A stretch of 5,279 nucleotides of DNA from DATDAH01 sp036525535 (lineage in GTDB: Bacteria; Actinomycetota; Acidimicrobiia; Acidimicrobiales; DATDAH01), in NCBI GenBank assembly GCA_036525535.1, contig DATDAH010000155.1, forward strand, positions 1-5,279, given 5' to 3'. Of the stretch, positions 1 to 5,279 are shown piece after piece. Position numbers and translations under genes: made by a program. A model generated the notes under the pieces. That model did not search any database. It saw only the letters and a program-made list of their open reading frames with translations, and was not told the origin of the DNA. Position 1 is the first letter of the stretch; each line of letters begins with the position of its first letter.

Positions 1-753
1 GTGGGCGCCCGGGGTGCCCGCGTGCGCATGGTCGTCAACGAGCTCAAGGGCGAGAAGATCGACATCGTCCCGTTCTCCGACGATGCCGCCGACTTCGTCA
101 TGAAGGCGCTGTCCCCGGCTCGGGTCAAGGAGGTGCGGATCCACGAGGACACCGGCACCGCCGAGGTCATCGTGCCCGACTACCAGCTGTCGCTGGCCAT
201 CGGCAAGGAGGGCCAGAACGCCCGCCTCGCCGCCCGCCTGACGGGCTGGCGCGTCGACATCAAGAGCGAGACCCAGCTGGCTGAGGAAGCGGCGTACCAG
301 ACCGACGACTGGGCCCAGGGCGAGTGGATCATCGATCCCCAGTCCGGCGAGCAGATGTGGCAGCCCGCCGACGGCACGCCGGCCATGACCGCCGAGGAGT
401 GGAGCCAGCTCGGCGCTGAGCAGGCCGAGACCGAGGCCGCCGAGGGCGAGACCACCGAAGCGAACGCGGATGCGACCTCGGACCCCGAGCCCGAGACCGC
501 CGCTCCCGCGACCGTGGCGGCCGAGCCCGAGGGTGACGAGCCCGCGGCCGACGTCACCGAGGACGGGCCCGCGGCCGAGACGGTCGACGAGGCGCCGGAG
601 CCCCCCGCAGAGGACGCGGTTGCGGACGGCGAGCAGGCGGACGCCCCCGCCGACGCTGTCCACGCCGAGGAGCCGGCTGAGGGTGCCGACGAGGCCGTCG
701 AGGCCGAGGACGCCGCCGAAGCGGACACCTCCGACGTCGAGGCGACGTCGTAG
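1..753 (+). CDS. nusA: Transcription termination/antitermination factor NusA, C-terminal part (5' end outside window)
   Basis: NusA binds RNA polymerase and nascent RNA and controls pausing, termination and antitermination. The visible 250 residues begin inside the first KH domain: a GxRGxR loop at residues 2-7, then VVNELKGEKIDIV, the usual NusA core. The second KH domain follows at about 40-90, with VPDYQLSLAIGKEGQNARLA (its GKEG loop is the RNA-binding GxxG) and LTGWRVDIKSE. The N-terminal RNA polymerase-binding domain and S1 domain must lie upstream. The GTG at base 1 is therefore almost certainly an internal Val codon, because homologues read straight through this GxRG segment. Residues 89-250 form an acidic tail, described separately. 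This is not the pair of acidic repeats seen in E. coli NusA. The TAG stop is at 751-753, and ylxR follows in the -1 frame with no room for a promoter. Family assignment is very secure; only the true start is unseen. Confidence 0.96.
   Translation: MGARGARVRMVVNELKGEKIDIVPFSDDAADFVMKALSPARVKEVRIHEDTGTAEVIVPDYQLSLAIGKEGQNARLAARLTGWRVDIKSETQLAEEAAYQTDDWAQGEWIIDPQSGEQMWQPADGTPAMTAEEWSQLGAEQAETEAAEGETTEANADATSDPEPETAAPATVAAEPEGDEPAADVTEDGPAAETVDEAPEPPAEDAVADGEQADAPADAVHAEEPAEGADEAVEAEDAAEADTSDVEATS
265..750 (+). other. NusA acidic C-terminal tail without Lys or Arg
   Basis: After Lys88 the remaining 162 residues of NusA contain no Lys or Arg and a single His (residue 221), while Glu and Asp are very frequent among Ala, Pro, Thr and Val. 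The first part (about residues 96-137) is less simple: it carries four Trp residues and the segment WIIDPQSGEQMW. From about residue 138 onward the chain is low-complexity Ala/Glu/Asp/Pro with motif-like units such as AEPEGDEPAADV and EDAAEAD. It is predicted to be disordered and strongly negative. Actinobacterial NusA proteins often end soon after KH2, so the length is notable. Its role is unknown; contact with RNA polymerase, ribosomal proteins or self-inhibition of the KH domains are only possibilities. Confidence 0.8.
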
Positions 754-1040
754 GCCGCTCCAGCCCCCGGCGGACCTGCATCGGTTGCCGCCGTACCACA
801 GGGTCAGACGAACTGGTGCGGGTGACCCGCCGGGGCGACGGATCGCTGGCCGTGGGACCTACACTGCCGGGCCGGGGCGCGTGGCTGTGCCGATCATCAG
901 CCGCGTGCTTCGACGCCGCCCAGCGGCGCGGGGCCTTCGCCCGGGCCCTGCGAGCGCCGGTCGCGGACGCCGATGTCGAGGCGGTGCGTGACCAGGTGCT
1001 CGACCGGGCAGACGCCCGCCAGAAGCTACGAAAGGGCTGA
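747..1040 (+). CDS. ylxR: YlxR/RnpM family RNA-binding protein (DUF448), start codon uncertain
   Basis: YlxR is a small basic protein encoded between nusA and infB. In Bacillus subtilis it binds RNase P RNA and modulates RNase P (RnpM). Counting codon 747 as 1, the family hallmarks are RTCIGCRR at residues 9-16, GRGAW at 42-46 followed by LC, and a basic helical end, RRGAFARALR. The RTCIGCRR motif lies in an open frame that begins after a TGA at 678-680. No ATG, GTG, TTG or CTG occurs in that frame until CTG 813 and GTG 816, which would remove the whole Cys motif. The start given here is the GTC at 747-749, chosen only because it overlaps the nusA stop, follows a GAGG at 739-742 and precedes the conserved region; GTA 750 is equally possible. 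A caller restricted to standard starts would report 816-1040 (74 residues). The stop at 1038-1040 is three codons before infB, in the same frame. Family identity is firm; the 5' boundary is not. Confidence 0.85.
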   Translation, partial: VVGRSSPRRTCIGCRRTTGSDELVRVTRRGDGSLAVGPTLPGRGAWLCRSSAACFDAAQRRGAFARALRAPVADADVEAVRDQVLDRADARQKLRKG

Positions 1041-1049
1041 CACAGCCAG

Positions 1050-3839
1050 GTGCCATCGAACGTACGGGTCTACGAACTCGCCCGGGAACTCGGGATGAGC
1101 AATCAGGAGGTCCTCGACCTCTGTGAGAAGTTGGGTATCGGCGCGCGCAGCCACTCCTCGAGCATCGTCGAGGCCCAGGGCGACCGTGTCCGGCGCCGGG
1201 CACAGAAGGACGGCCTCGTGAAGGCCGCGCCGCCCGAAGAGGCCAAGCCGGTCGAAGAGGCCAAACCCAAGAACCCGCCGGTCAGCACCAAGAAGGCGCC
1301 CCCCAAGAAGAAGGCCGAGCCCAAGGCCGAGAAGGCCGTGCCCGAGCCGGCGCCCACCACCGCGCCCGAGCCGGAGGCTCCCGCCGAAGTCGTCGTCGAG
1401 GCCACTGAGCCCGCTCCGGACCCCGAGGTCGAGGCCCCCGCGGCCGCAGCCGCAGAGGTGGTCGAGGCCCCCGAGCCGGAGGCTCCGCCCGCCGACGCCC
1501 CCAAGCGCGTCGTGCGCTCGAGCGGCAGCAGTGGCCCGACCCGTCCCGTGGAACCGCCCCCCGCCCCGCCGACCCTGCCCGCCAGCGAGCGGGTACGGCC
1601 CGCCGCGCCACCGGCCTCGGCCCCCGCCGCCCCTGCGGCTTCCGCCGCCCCCGCCGCCGCCGGCGCCCCCCCGGCTTCGGACACGGGCAAGGCCATCCCA
1701 CCCCCGGCCCGGCCGCCCACGTCGTCGACCGGCAAGCCCATCCCGCCGCCGCCCGGCACCGGTGGCCGCGGTGGCGCGCCACCGTCCCGTCCCGGCGCCC
1801 GTCCCGGCGGTCCGCCCCGCGCGCGCCCCGGTGGCGCCCCGCGCCCCGGCATGGGGGCCGGCGGCGGTCCCCGTCCGTCGGTTCCCGGTGCCGGACCCGG
1901 TGGCGGCAACCGCCCCGGCGGTGGCCCTCCTGGCCGCGGTGGCCCCCAGCGGCCGCAGCGTCGGCGCCGGAGCCGTCGTCGTCGGGTCCGCGAGGAGCTG
2001 CAGCCGATCGACCGGCCGACCTACACGCCGACCGACGCCGCCGTCCCCGAGGGCGAGGTCGTCATCGAGCGCACATCGGCTCCCATGGACATCGCCCCCA
2101 AGCTGAACCGGACCGCCGCCGACGTCGTCCGATTCCTCATGCAGCAGGGCGAGATGGTCACGGCGACCCAGTCCCTCAGCGACGAGATGATCGAGCTGTT
2201 CGCGGCCGAGATCGGCGCCGAAGTCCGCCTCGTCGATCCCGGCGAGGAGCAGGAGGTCGAGCTCCAGAAGCTCCTGGAGTACGACGACTGGGACGACGAG
2301 GAGGACGAGGACCCCGACGCCGTCGAGCGCGCCCCCGTCGTCACCGTCATGGGCCACGTCGACCACGGCAAGACGCTGCTGCTGGACAAGATCCGCTCCA
2401 GCAACGTGACCGAGGGCGAGGCCGGGGGCATCACCCAGGCCATCGGCGCCTACCAGGTGAACCGTGACGGCCATGAGATCACCTTCATCGACACCCCTGG
2501 CCACGAGGCGTTCACGGCCATGCGGGCCCGGGGCGCCGACGCCACCGACATCGTCATCCTCGTCGTGGCGGCCGACGACGGCGTCATGCCTCAGACCGTC
2601 GAGGCGTTGAACCACGCCAAGGCAGCCGACGTGCCGATCATCGTCGCCCTCAACAAGGTCGACCGCGAGAACGCCGACGTTCAGCGGGTCATGGGCCAGC
2701 TCACCGAGCACGAGCTCATCCCCGAGTCCTACGGCGGCGACACGATCGTGGTCGAGACGTCCGCACTGCAGGACCTCGGCATCGACGACCTGCTCGAGCA
2801 GCTGCTGGTGGTCGCCGAGCTGGAGGACCTCCGGGCCAACCCCGAGGGCCGCGCCGCCGGCGTCGTCCTCGAGTCCCACCTGGACACCGGCCGGGGCCCC
2901 GTGGCCACTGTCCTGGTCCAGAAGGGCACGCTGGCCGTCGGCGACCCGGTCGTCGCCGGCGCCGCCGCGGGCAAGGTCCGGGCCCTGATCGACGATCACG
3001 GCCAGCAGATCAAAGCGGCCGGCCCGTCCACGCCGGTCGAGGTCCTCGGCCTGTCCGACGTGGCCGCCGCGGGCACCGGCTTCGTGGTCGCCCCGGACGA
3101 GAAGGTGGCCCGCACCGTCTCGGACAAGCGGGAGCACTTCGCCCGCCAGGCCAGCCTCGGCCGGGACGCCGGTGTCGCCACCGGGGCCAAGCTCGAGGAC
3201 ATCTTCAGCCAGATCCAGGCCGGCGAGGCCGCCACCCTGAACCTGGTCATCAAGGCCGACACCAACGGCTCGATGGAGGCCGTCACCGACGCCCTGCGCA
3301 AGCTGGAGCGGGACGAGGTCAAGCTGGCCTTCGTCCACCGGGGGGTCGGTGGCATCACGGAGAACGACATCAACCTGGCCGCGGCGGCGAACGCCACCAT
3401 CCTCGGCTTCAACGTCCGCCCCGAGCGCAAGGCCCGTCAACTGGCCGAGCAGGAGGGCGTCGAGATCCGGACCTACGAGGTCATCTACGCCCTGCTCGAG
3501 GACATCGAGTCGGCCATGGTGGGCATGCTCGAGCCCGAGTTCGAGGAGGTCGTCACCGGCGACGCCGAGGTCCGGGAGATCTTCCGGGTCCCCAAGATCG
3601 GCGCCATTGCCGGCTGCTACGTCCTCAACGGGACCATCACCCGGGGGTCGAAGGTGCGCTTCCTGCGGGAGGGCACGATCATCTGGAAGGGCACCATCAC
3701 CTCGCTGCGGCGCTTCAAGGACGACGTGCGGGAGGTCCAGGCCGGCTTCGAGTGCGGCATCGGCCTCTCGGACTTCCAGAACCTGCAGGCGGGGGACATC
3801 ATCGAGACCTTCGAGGAGCGCGAGATCCCGCGCGCCTGA
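1050..3839 (+). CDS. infB: Translation initiation factor IF-2
   Basis: IF2 is the GTPase that brings fMet-tRNA to the 30S subunit and promotes 50S joining. Its 929 residues give the expected domain order. An IF2_N module lies at about 1-50 (VRVYELARELGMSNQEVLDL). A low-complexity linker follows at about 55-303, then a second IF2_N-like module at about 346-397. The G domain has G1 GHVDHGKT at 435-442, G2 GGITQ at 459-463, G3 DTPGHE at 481-486, G4 NKVD at 535-538 and G5 SAL at 571-573, including the switch II His485. The EF-Tu-like domain II is at about 595-690, domain III holds LNLVIKADTNGSMEA near 730, and the initiator-tRNA-binding C-terminal domain holds VPKIGAIAGCYVLNG. GTG 1050 is the only possible start: the ylxR TGA sits three codons upstream in the same frame. 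The best ribosome-binding match, GAAAGGG at 1030-1036, is 13 nt away, so coupling to ylxR translation is likely. The protein is intact and long, because of the linker. Confidence 0.98.
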   Translation: MPSNVRVYELARELGMSNQEVLDLCEKLGIGARSHSSSIVEAQGDRVRRRAQKDGLVKAAPPEEAKPVEEAKPKNPPVSTKKAPPKKKAEPKAEKAVPEPAPTTAPEPEAPAEVVVEATEPAPDPEVEAPAAAAAEVVEAPEPEAPPADAPKRVVRSSGSSGPTRPVEPPPAPPTLPASERVRPAAPPASAPAAPAASAAPAAAGAPPASDTGKAIPPPARPPTSSTGKPIPPPPGTGGRGGAPPSRPGARPGGPPRARPGGAPRPGMGAGGGPRPSVPGAGPGGGNRPGGGPPGRGGPQRPQRRRRSRRRRVREELQPIDRPTYTPTDAAVPEGEVVIERTSAPMDIAPKLNRTAADVVRFLMQQGEMVTATQSLSDEMIELFAAEIGAEVRLVDPGEEQEVELQKLLEYDDWDDEEDEDPDAVERAPVVTVMGHVDHGKTLLLDKIRSSNVTEGEAGGITQAIGAYQVNRDGHEITFIDTPGHEAFTAMRARGADATDIVILVVAADDGVMPQTVEALNHAKAADVPIIVALNKVDRENADVQRVMGQLTEHELIPESYGGDTIVVETSALQDLGIDDLLEQLLVVAELEDLRANPEGRAAGVVLESHLDTGRGPVATVLVQKGTLAVGDPVVAGAAAGKVRALIDDHGQQIKAAGPSTPVEVLGLSDVAAAGTGFVVAPDEKVARTVSDKREHFARQASLGRDAGVATGAKLEDIFSQIQAGEAATLNLVIKADTNGSMEAVTDALRKLERDEVKLAFVHRGVGGITENDINLAAAANATILGFNVRPERKARQLAEQEGVEIRTYEVIYALLEDIESAMVGMLEPEFEEVVTGDAEVREIFRVPKIGAIAGCYVLNGTITRGSKVRFLREGTIIWKGTITSLRRFKDDVREVQAGFECGIGLSDFQNLQAGDIIETFEEREIPRA
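1212..1985 (+). other. Low-complexity linker of IF2 (Ala/Glu/Pro, then Pro/Gly/Arg, ending in an Arg cluster)
   Basis: IF2 residues about 55-312 form a linker with three compositional zones. The first (about 55-110) is Lys/Glu/Pro-rich with KKAPPKKKAEPKAEK. The second (about 88-160) is acidic Ala/Pro/Glu. The third (212-314) is Pro/Gly/Arg/Ala with no Asp or Glu at all, and includes RPGARPGGPPRARPGG and the cluster RRRRSRRRR at 304-312. Linkers between the IF2 N-terminal module and the G domain are known to be variable and poorly conserved, and Pro/Gly/Arg-rich versions are common in actinobacteria. It is likely disordered and positively charged near the G domain; RNA or ribosome contact is an inference from composition. 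Confidence 0.8.
1365..1486 (+). repeat. 17-nt direct repeat within the infB linker
   Basis: The 17 bases CCCGAGCCGGAGGCTCC occur identically at 1365-1381 and 1470-1486. They are 105 nt (35 codons) apart and in the same codon register, each encoding PEPEAP. This suggests local duplication or slippage in the Ala/Pro/Glu part of the IF2 linker. It may also reflect only the strong codon bias acting on a repeated peptide. Confidence 0.6.
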
Positions 3840-3844
3840 CTGCC

Positions 3845-4132
3845 GTGTACGTCCTCGCGCTGGACATCGACCTCCACCTCCCGGAGTGTCGCTCCCTCAA
3901 GGCCAAGCGCGCCGTGCTGCGGCCCGTGGTCGAGGGCCTGCGCAGTCGGTTCCGGGTGTCGGCGGCCGAAGTCGGTGGCCAGGACCTCTGGCAGCGGGCC
4001 CGGGTCGGGGTCGCCGTGGTCGGGGGGACCGAGAGCCACGTGCGCGACGTGATGGACGAGATCGAGCGGTGGATCTGGGCCCGGCCCGGTGTCGAGGTCC
4101 TCTCCGTGGACCGGGCGTGGCTGGACAGCTGA
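3845..4132 (+). CDS. ylxP: DUF503 family protein (YlxP-like)
   Basis: This is a 95-residue protein of the DUF503 family, which is commonly encoded between infB and rbfA and is called YlxP in Bacillus. Its biochemical role is not established; the genomic position suggests a link to ribosome assembly or translation. The family signature is clear: a first strand YVLALDIDLHLP, SLKAKR at residues 17-22, and the highly conserved AEVGGQDLWQRARVGVAVV at about 41-59, followed by a helix and a last strand VEVLSVDRAWL. I chose GTG 3845 as start because homologues begin directly at this first strand. An in-frame ATG at 3752 would add 31 residues lying wholly inside the infB coding region and unlike the family. 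The gene begins 5 nt after the infB stop with no good ribosome-binding site in the short gap, so translation is probably coupled to infB. It may act as a small alpha/beta dimer, but that is inference. Confidence 0.92.
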   Translation: MYVLALDIDLHLPECRSLKAKRAVLRPVVEGLRSRFRVSAAEVGGQDLWQRARVGVAVVGGTESHVRDVMDEIERWIWARPGVEVLSVDRAWLDS

Positions 4133-4136
4133 GGAG
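4131..4136 (+). promoter_or_regulatory. Shine-Dalgarno site of rbfA
   Basis: GAGGAG lies 6 nt before the ATG at 4143 and overlaps the TGA stop (4130-4132) of the DUF503 gene. It is the clearest ribosome-binding site in the window. It decides the rbfA start in favour of ATG 4143 over the in-frame GTG at 4089, which lies inside the upstream gene. Confidence 0.8.
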
Positions 4137-4142
4137 CCACCG

Positions 4143-4556
4143 ATGAGCAAGCACCGCCGCCAGGCCCGAGGCCCCCACGACTACCCCCGCACGGCCCGCC
4201 TCAACGAGCTCGTCCGCCAGATCGTGGCCGAGGAGCTCGAGCGCATCGACGACGAGCGCCTGACTCTGGTCACCGTCGTCGACGTGGTCTGTGAAGCCGA
4301 CCTGCGCTGGGCCACCGTCTACGTGACCGGCCTCGGCGGCCCCGAGGACGACGCCGCGATCATCGAAGCGCTCGGCGACCACCGCAAGCACCTCCAGGCC
4401 ACCATCAACCGCCAAGCTCGCTTCAAGCGGACGCCCGAGCTGATCTTCGCCGCTGACGAGGTCACCCGGTCGGCCAACCGCATCGAGACCATCCTGCGGG
4501 ACCTGCAGACCGACGACCACAGGGACGCGGAGTCCGACGAGCCGGACGGTGACTGA
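4143..4556 (+). CDS. rbfA: 30S ribosome-binding factor RbfA
   Basis: RbfA binds the immature 30S subunit near the 5' end helix of 16S rRNA, helps its late maturation, and matters for growth in the cold. The 137-residue product has the single KH-like fold of the family. A basic N-terminus (SKHRRQARG) leads into the helix RTARLNELVRQIVAEELERI, followed by the strands LTLVTVVDVV and LRWATVYVTG. A long helix then leads to FKRTPELIFAADE (PELIF at 98-102) and the final helix ANRIETILRDL. The last 16 or so residues are a short acidic extension, within the range known for the family. The start at ATG 4143 is supported by GAGGAG at 4131-4136; the gap after the DUF503 stop is 10 nt. Its end overlaps truB by 8 nt. 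The infB/rbfA/truB neighbourhood is the classical one, so the identification is secure. Confidence 0.96.
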   Translation: MSKHRRQARGPHDYPRTARLNELVRQIVAEELERIDDERLTLVTVVDVVCEADLRWATVYVTGLGGPEDDAAIIEALGDHRKHLQATINRQARFKRTPELIFAADEVTRSANRIETILRDLQTDDHRDAESDEPDGD

Positions 4557-5279
4557 GCCCGAGGATCGGCCGAACGGCATCGCCGTCGTCGACAAGGCCG
4601 CGGGCATGACGTCCCACGACGTCGTGGACCGGGCCCGCAAGCTGCTGGGGGAGCGCAAGGTCGGCCATTCCGGGACCCTCGACCCCGACGCCACGGGGAT
4701 CCTGCTCCTCGGAGTCGGTCCGTCGACCCGCCTGCTGCGCTTCCTCACCGACCTGCCCAAGACGTACACGGCCGCGTTCGTCTTCGGCACCGAGACCTCG
4801 ACGCTGGACGCCTCGGGTGAGGTGACCGCGACTCACGAGATGGCCGTCACCCCCGAGCAGGTGGCCCAGGCGGCGACGGCGTTCGTGGGGGAGATCGAGC
4901 AGATCCCGCCAATGGTGTCGGCGGTCCGGGTCGACGGGAAGCGACTGCACGAGCTGGCTCGGGAGGGCAAGGAGGTGGAGCGCAAGCCCCGCCGGGTGAC
5001 CGTCCACCGTTACGAGGTGGTGCCCACCGACGACCCGCTCGTCTACCGGGCCGAGGTCGAGTGCTCGTCGGGCACCTACATCCGCACCCTGGCGGCGGAC
5101 CTGGGGGCCGCCCTCGGCGGCGGCGCTCACCTGACCGACCTGCGCCGCACCCAGATCGGCTCGTTCGGTGAGGCCGAGTCCCGCCCCGTGGACGACGTGA
5201 CCCTGCTCCCACCCAGGGAGGGACTGCGGGACTACGCGCAGACCACCGTCGACCACGACATGGCCTTCCTGGTGGGCAA
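4549..5279 (+). CDS. truB: tRNA pseudouridine-55 synthase TruB, N-terminal part (3' end outside window)
   Basis: TruB converts U55 in the T-loop of nearly all elongator tRNAs to pseudouridine and also acts as a tRNA folding chaperone. About 243 residues are visible. The N-terminus has GIAVVDKAAGMTSHDVV. Motif II is KVGHSGTLDPDATG, with catalytic Asp45. Next come KTYTAAFVFGTETSTLDASG, with Tyr73 matching the conserved active-site Tyr, then QIPPMVSAVRVDGKRLHELA. Finally CSSGTYIRTLAADLG carries Arg179, which matches the conserved Arg that pairs with the catalytic Asp. All core catalytic elements are present; only the C-terminal PUA-like region is cut off by the window end. The GTG start at 4549 gives the normal short lead-in before the first strand and overlaps the last 8 nt of rbfA in another frame, which implies translational coupling. 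No strong ribosome-binding site is seen upstream. The frame stays open to the last base. Confidence 0.96.
   Translation, partial: MTEPEDRPNGIAVVDKAAGMTSHDVVDRARKLLGERKVGHSGTLDPDATGILLLGVGPSTRLLRFLTDLPKTYTAAFVFGTETSTLDASGEVTATHEMAVTPEQVAQAATAFVGEIEQIPPMVSAVRVDGKRLHELAREGKEVERKPRRVTVHRYEVVPTDDPLVYRAEVECSSGTYIRTLAADLGAALGGGAHLTDLRRTQIGSFGEAESRPVDDVTLLPPREGLRDYAQTTVDHDMAFLVG

Noticed and set aside
470..991. An Arg/Pro-rich open frame on the + strand spanning the nusA tail and ylxR
   Set aside because: It is the shifted reading of the Ala/Glu/Asp codons of nusA and then of ylxR; composition is typical of a shadow frame and no domain is seen.
2085..2087. Internal start at Met346 of infB giving a short IF2 form, as in E. 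coli
   Set aside because: No ribosome-binding site lies at a suitable distance upstream, so there is no sequence support beyond an ATG at a domain boundary.
1026..3440. An 804-codon open frame on the minus strand opposite infB
   Set aside because: Its length is explained by GC-rich codon use of infB, which removes stops from the opposite strand. The translation is Gly/Arg/Asp/Leu-rich with no recognisable domain, while the + strand has a perfect IF2.
3752..3844. Longer N-terminus for the DUF503 protein from ATG 3752
   Set aside because: The additional 31 residues lie wholly inside the infB coding region and do not match the family start, which fits GTG 3845.
4089..4142. Longer N-terminus for RbfA from GTG 4089
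   Set aside because: The extension lies within the DUF503 gene, while ATG 4143 has a GAGGAG site 6 nt upstream and gives the normal RbfA N-terminus.
3837..4145. Rho-independent terminator or internal promoter between infB, the DUF503 gene and rbfA
   Set aside because: Gaps are 5 and 10 nt; no hairpin followed by a T run and no AT-rich promoter-like stretch is present.
3349..4146. A Ser/Arg/Pro-rich open frame on the + strand over the infB end and the DUF503 gene
   Set aside because: Out of frame with two well-supported genes; low-complexity shadow composition.
4906..4960. Val instead of Tyr in the TruB PPMYSA-type motif (here PPMVSA)
   Set aside because: Actinobacterial TruB proteins commonly have VSA at this place, and the catalytic Asp45, Tyr73 and Arg179 are intact, so loss of activity is not indicated.
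4462..5256. A 264-codon minus-strand open frame opposite truB
   Set aside because: Shadow of truB, whose + strand frame carries all catalytic motifs.

Overview
This window is a slice of the conserved bacterial transcription/translation operon in the order nusA (3' part), ylxR, infB, DUF503 (ylxP-like), rbfA, truB (5' part), all on the + strand. The DNA is very G+C-rich (by eye around 70%), third codon positions are almost all G or C, and GTG starts are common. The first 15 residues of IF2, its long Pro/Gly/Arg linker and the lack of ylxQ between ylxR and infB all point to an actinobacterium. Acidimicrobiia is my best guess, but this is an inference from remembered sequence style, not a search.

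Layout: 1-753 is the C-terminal part of NusA, cut at the window start inside the first KH domain, with a long acidic tail that lacks Lys and Arg. About 747-1040 is a YlxR (DUF448, RnpM-type) RNA-binding protein whose conserved N-terminal motif lies upstream of any ATG, GTG, TTG or CTG in its frame. 1050-3839 is a complete initiation factor IF2 with a large low-complexity linker. 3845-4132 is a DUF503 protein. 4143-4556 is the 30S maturation factor RbfA. 4549-5279 is tRNA pseudouridine-55 synthase TruB, cut at the window end before its C-terminus.

The genes are packed end to end. Intergenic gaps are 5-10 nt, or are replaced by overlaps, so the window reads as one transcript with translational coupling. 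No promoter, terminator, RNA gene, mobile element or CRISPR array is visible, and no gene-free stretch is longer than about 60 bases. The shared theme is the link between transcription elongation, RNA processing, ribosome maturation and translation initiation: NusA on RNA polymerase, YlxR on RNase P RNA, RbfA on the 30S subunit, IF2 on initiator tRNA and subunit joining, TruB on tRNA.

I do not see a novel defence or mobile system. The points most worth a second look are the missing canonical start of ylxR, the Lys/Arg-free NusA tail with its Trp-rich segment, and the strong separation of charge along the IF2 linker.
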